Source of the DNA: RUG14515 sp045117995
GTDB lineage: Bacteria > Bacillota_I > Bacilli_A > RFN20 > CAG-826
Direction: 5' to 3'
DNA: 64,000 nt
Assembly: GCA_045117995.1 (NCBI GenBank)
Contig: JBGUOH010000009.1
Location: 186,001-250,000 of the forward strand
Position numbers and translations under genes: made by a program. Of this stretch, positions 63,995 to 64,000 are shown piece by piece (position 1 is the first letter of the stretch; each line of letters starts with the position of its first letter). The notes below the pieces were generated by a model. It did no database searches and was not told the DNA's origin. It worked only from the letters and a program-made list of their open reading frames with translations.

Positions 63995-64000
63995 GTGAAC
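63991..64000 (+). CDS. Start of a downstream gene (partial)
   Basis: An ATG at 63991 overlaps the TGA of the polymerase gene by 4 bp, with AGGAGG in good position. Only the first three codons (Met-Ser-Glu) are in the window. In Firmicutes a YolD-like gene often follows this type of polymerase, but that cannot be checked here. Confidence 0.55.

Noticed and set aside
1..64000. Mycoplasma genetic code (TGA as Trp)
   Set aside because: TGA terminates genes at 99-101, 55838-55840, 60284-60286 and 63992-63994, all at sensible family lengths or overlaps.

Overview
This window comes from a low-GC, Gram-positive-type bacterium. Its surface proteins are lipoproteins with a lipobox Cys, it has S8 and M13 secreted peptidases, and its ribosome binding sites are AGGAGG-like. 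My best inference is an uncultured, probably gut-associated member of the Bacilli/Erysipelotrichia/RF39 (Mollicutes-related) group. The standard bacterial code is used: TGA ends at least four genes (the bioY-like fragment, the hybrid kinase, the phosphodiesterase and the Y-family polymerase), which excludes the Mycoplasma code. I saw no phage, IS, CRISPR array or rRNA. There is one tRNA, an Ala with anticodon CGC.

Layout. 1-7.7 kb: tail of a BioY-type transporter, a phosphoesterase lipoprotein with a membrane partner, malQ, an Sfp-type phosphopantetheinyl transferase, then a LicD-TarI-TarJ cassette for making and transferring ribitol phosphate. 7.1-18.5 kb: a small lipoprotein, MscS, a large repeat-bearing surface protein, a GPH-type sugar symporter, a DUF1295 membrane enzyme, a GT2 plus multi-TM pair resembling lipid-linked glycosylation modules, and D-lactate dehydrogenase. 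18.5-43.3 kb: a peptide-scavenging region. It holds oppBCDF with very large insertions in OppC, OppD and OppF, two Ig-like lipoproteins, OppA, a 1408-residue S8 protease and two duplicated M13 metallopeptidases. 43.4-52.8 kb: a c-di-GMP island (diguanylate cyclase, GGDEF/EAL protein, second diguanylate cyclase) that encloses two paralogous collagen-like lipoproteins with long structured leaders. 53-64 kb: an MFS exporter, a solute-binding lipoprotein translationally coupled to a hybrid histidine kinase, an LRR lipoprotein, a tRNA-Ala, an alkaline-phosphatase-superfamily enzyme, rmuC and a Y-family polymerase.

How the parts work together (inference): S8 and M13 enzymes on the cell surface cut proteins to peptides, OppA captures them, and OppBCDF imports them. 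Two different palindromes sit at the two promoter regions of this set, one in the 5' leader of the protease-oppA operon and one over the -35 box of oppBCDF, so two repressors may control it. Nearby c-di-GMP enzymes may set adhesion through the collagen-like lipoproteins.

Most unusual signals: the giant insertions in the Opp subunits; the collagen-like/c-di-GMP island with riboswitch-like leaders; repeated promoters whose -10 box lies only 6-9 nt before the start codon, implying leaderless mRNAs; and the LicD-TarI-TarJ set, which parallels the animal fukutin/FKRP-ISPD ribitol-phosphate pathway.
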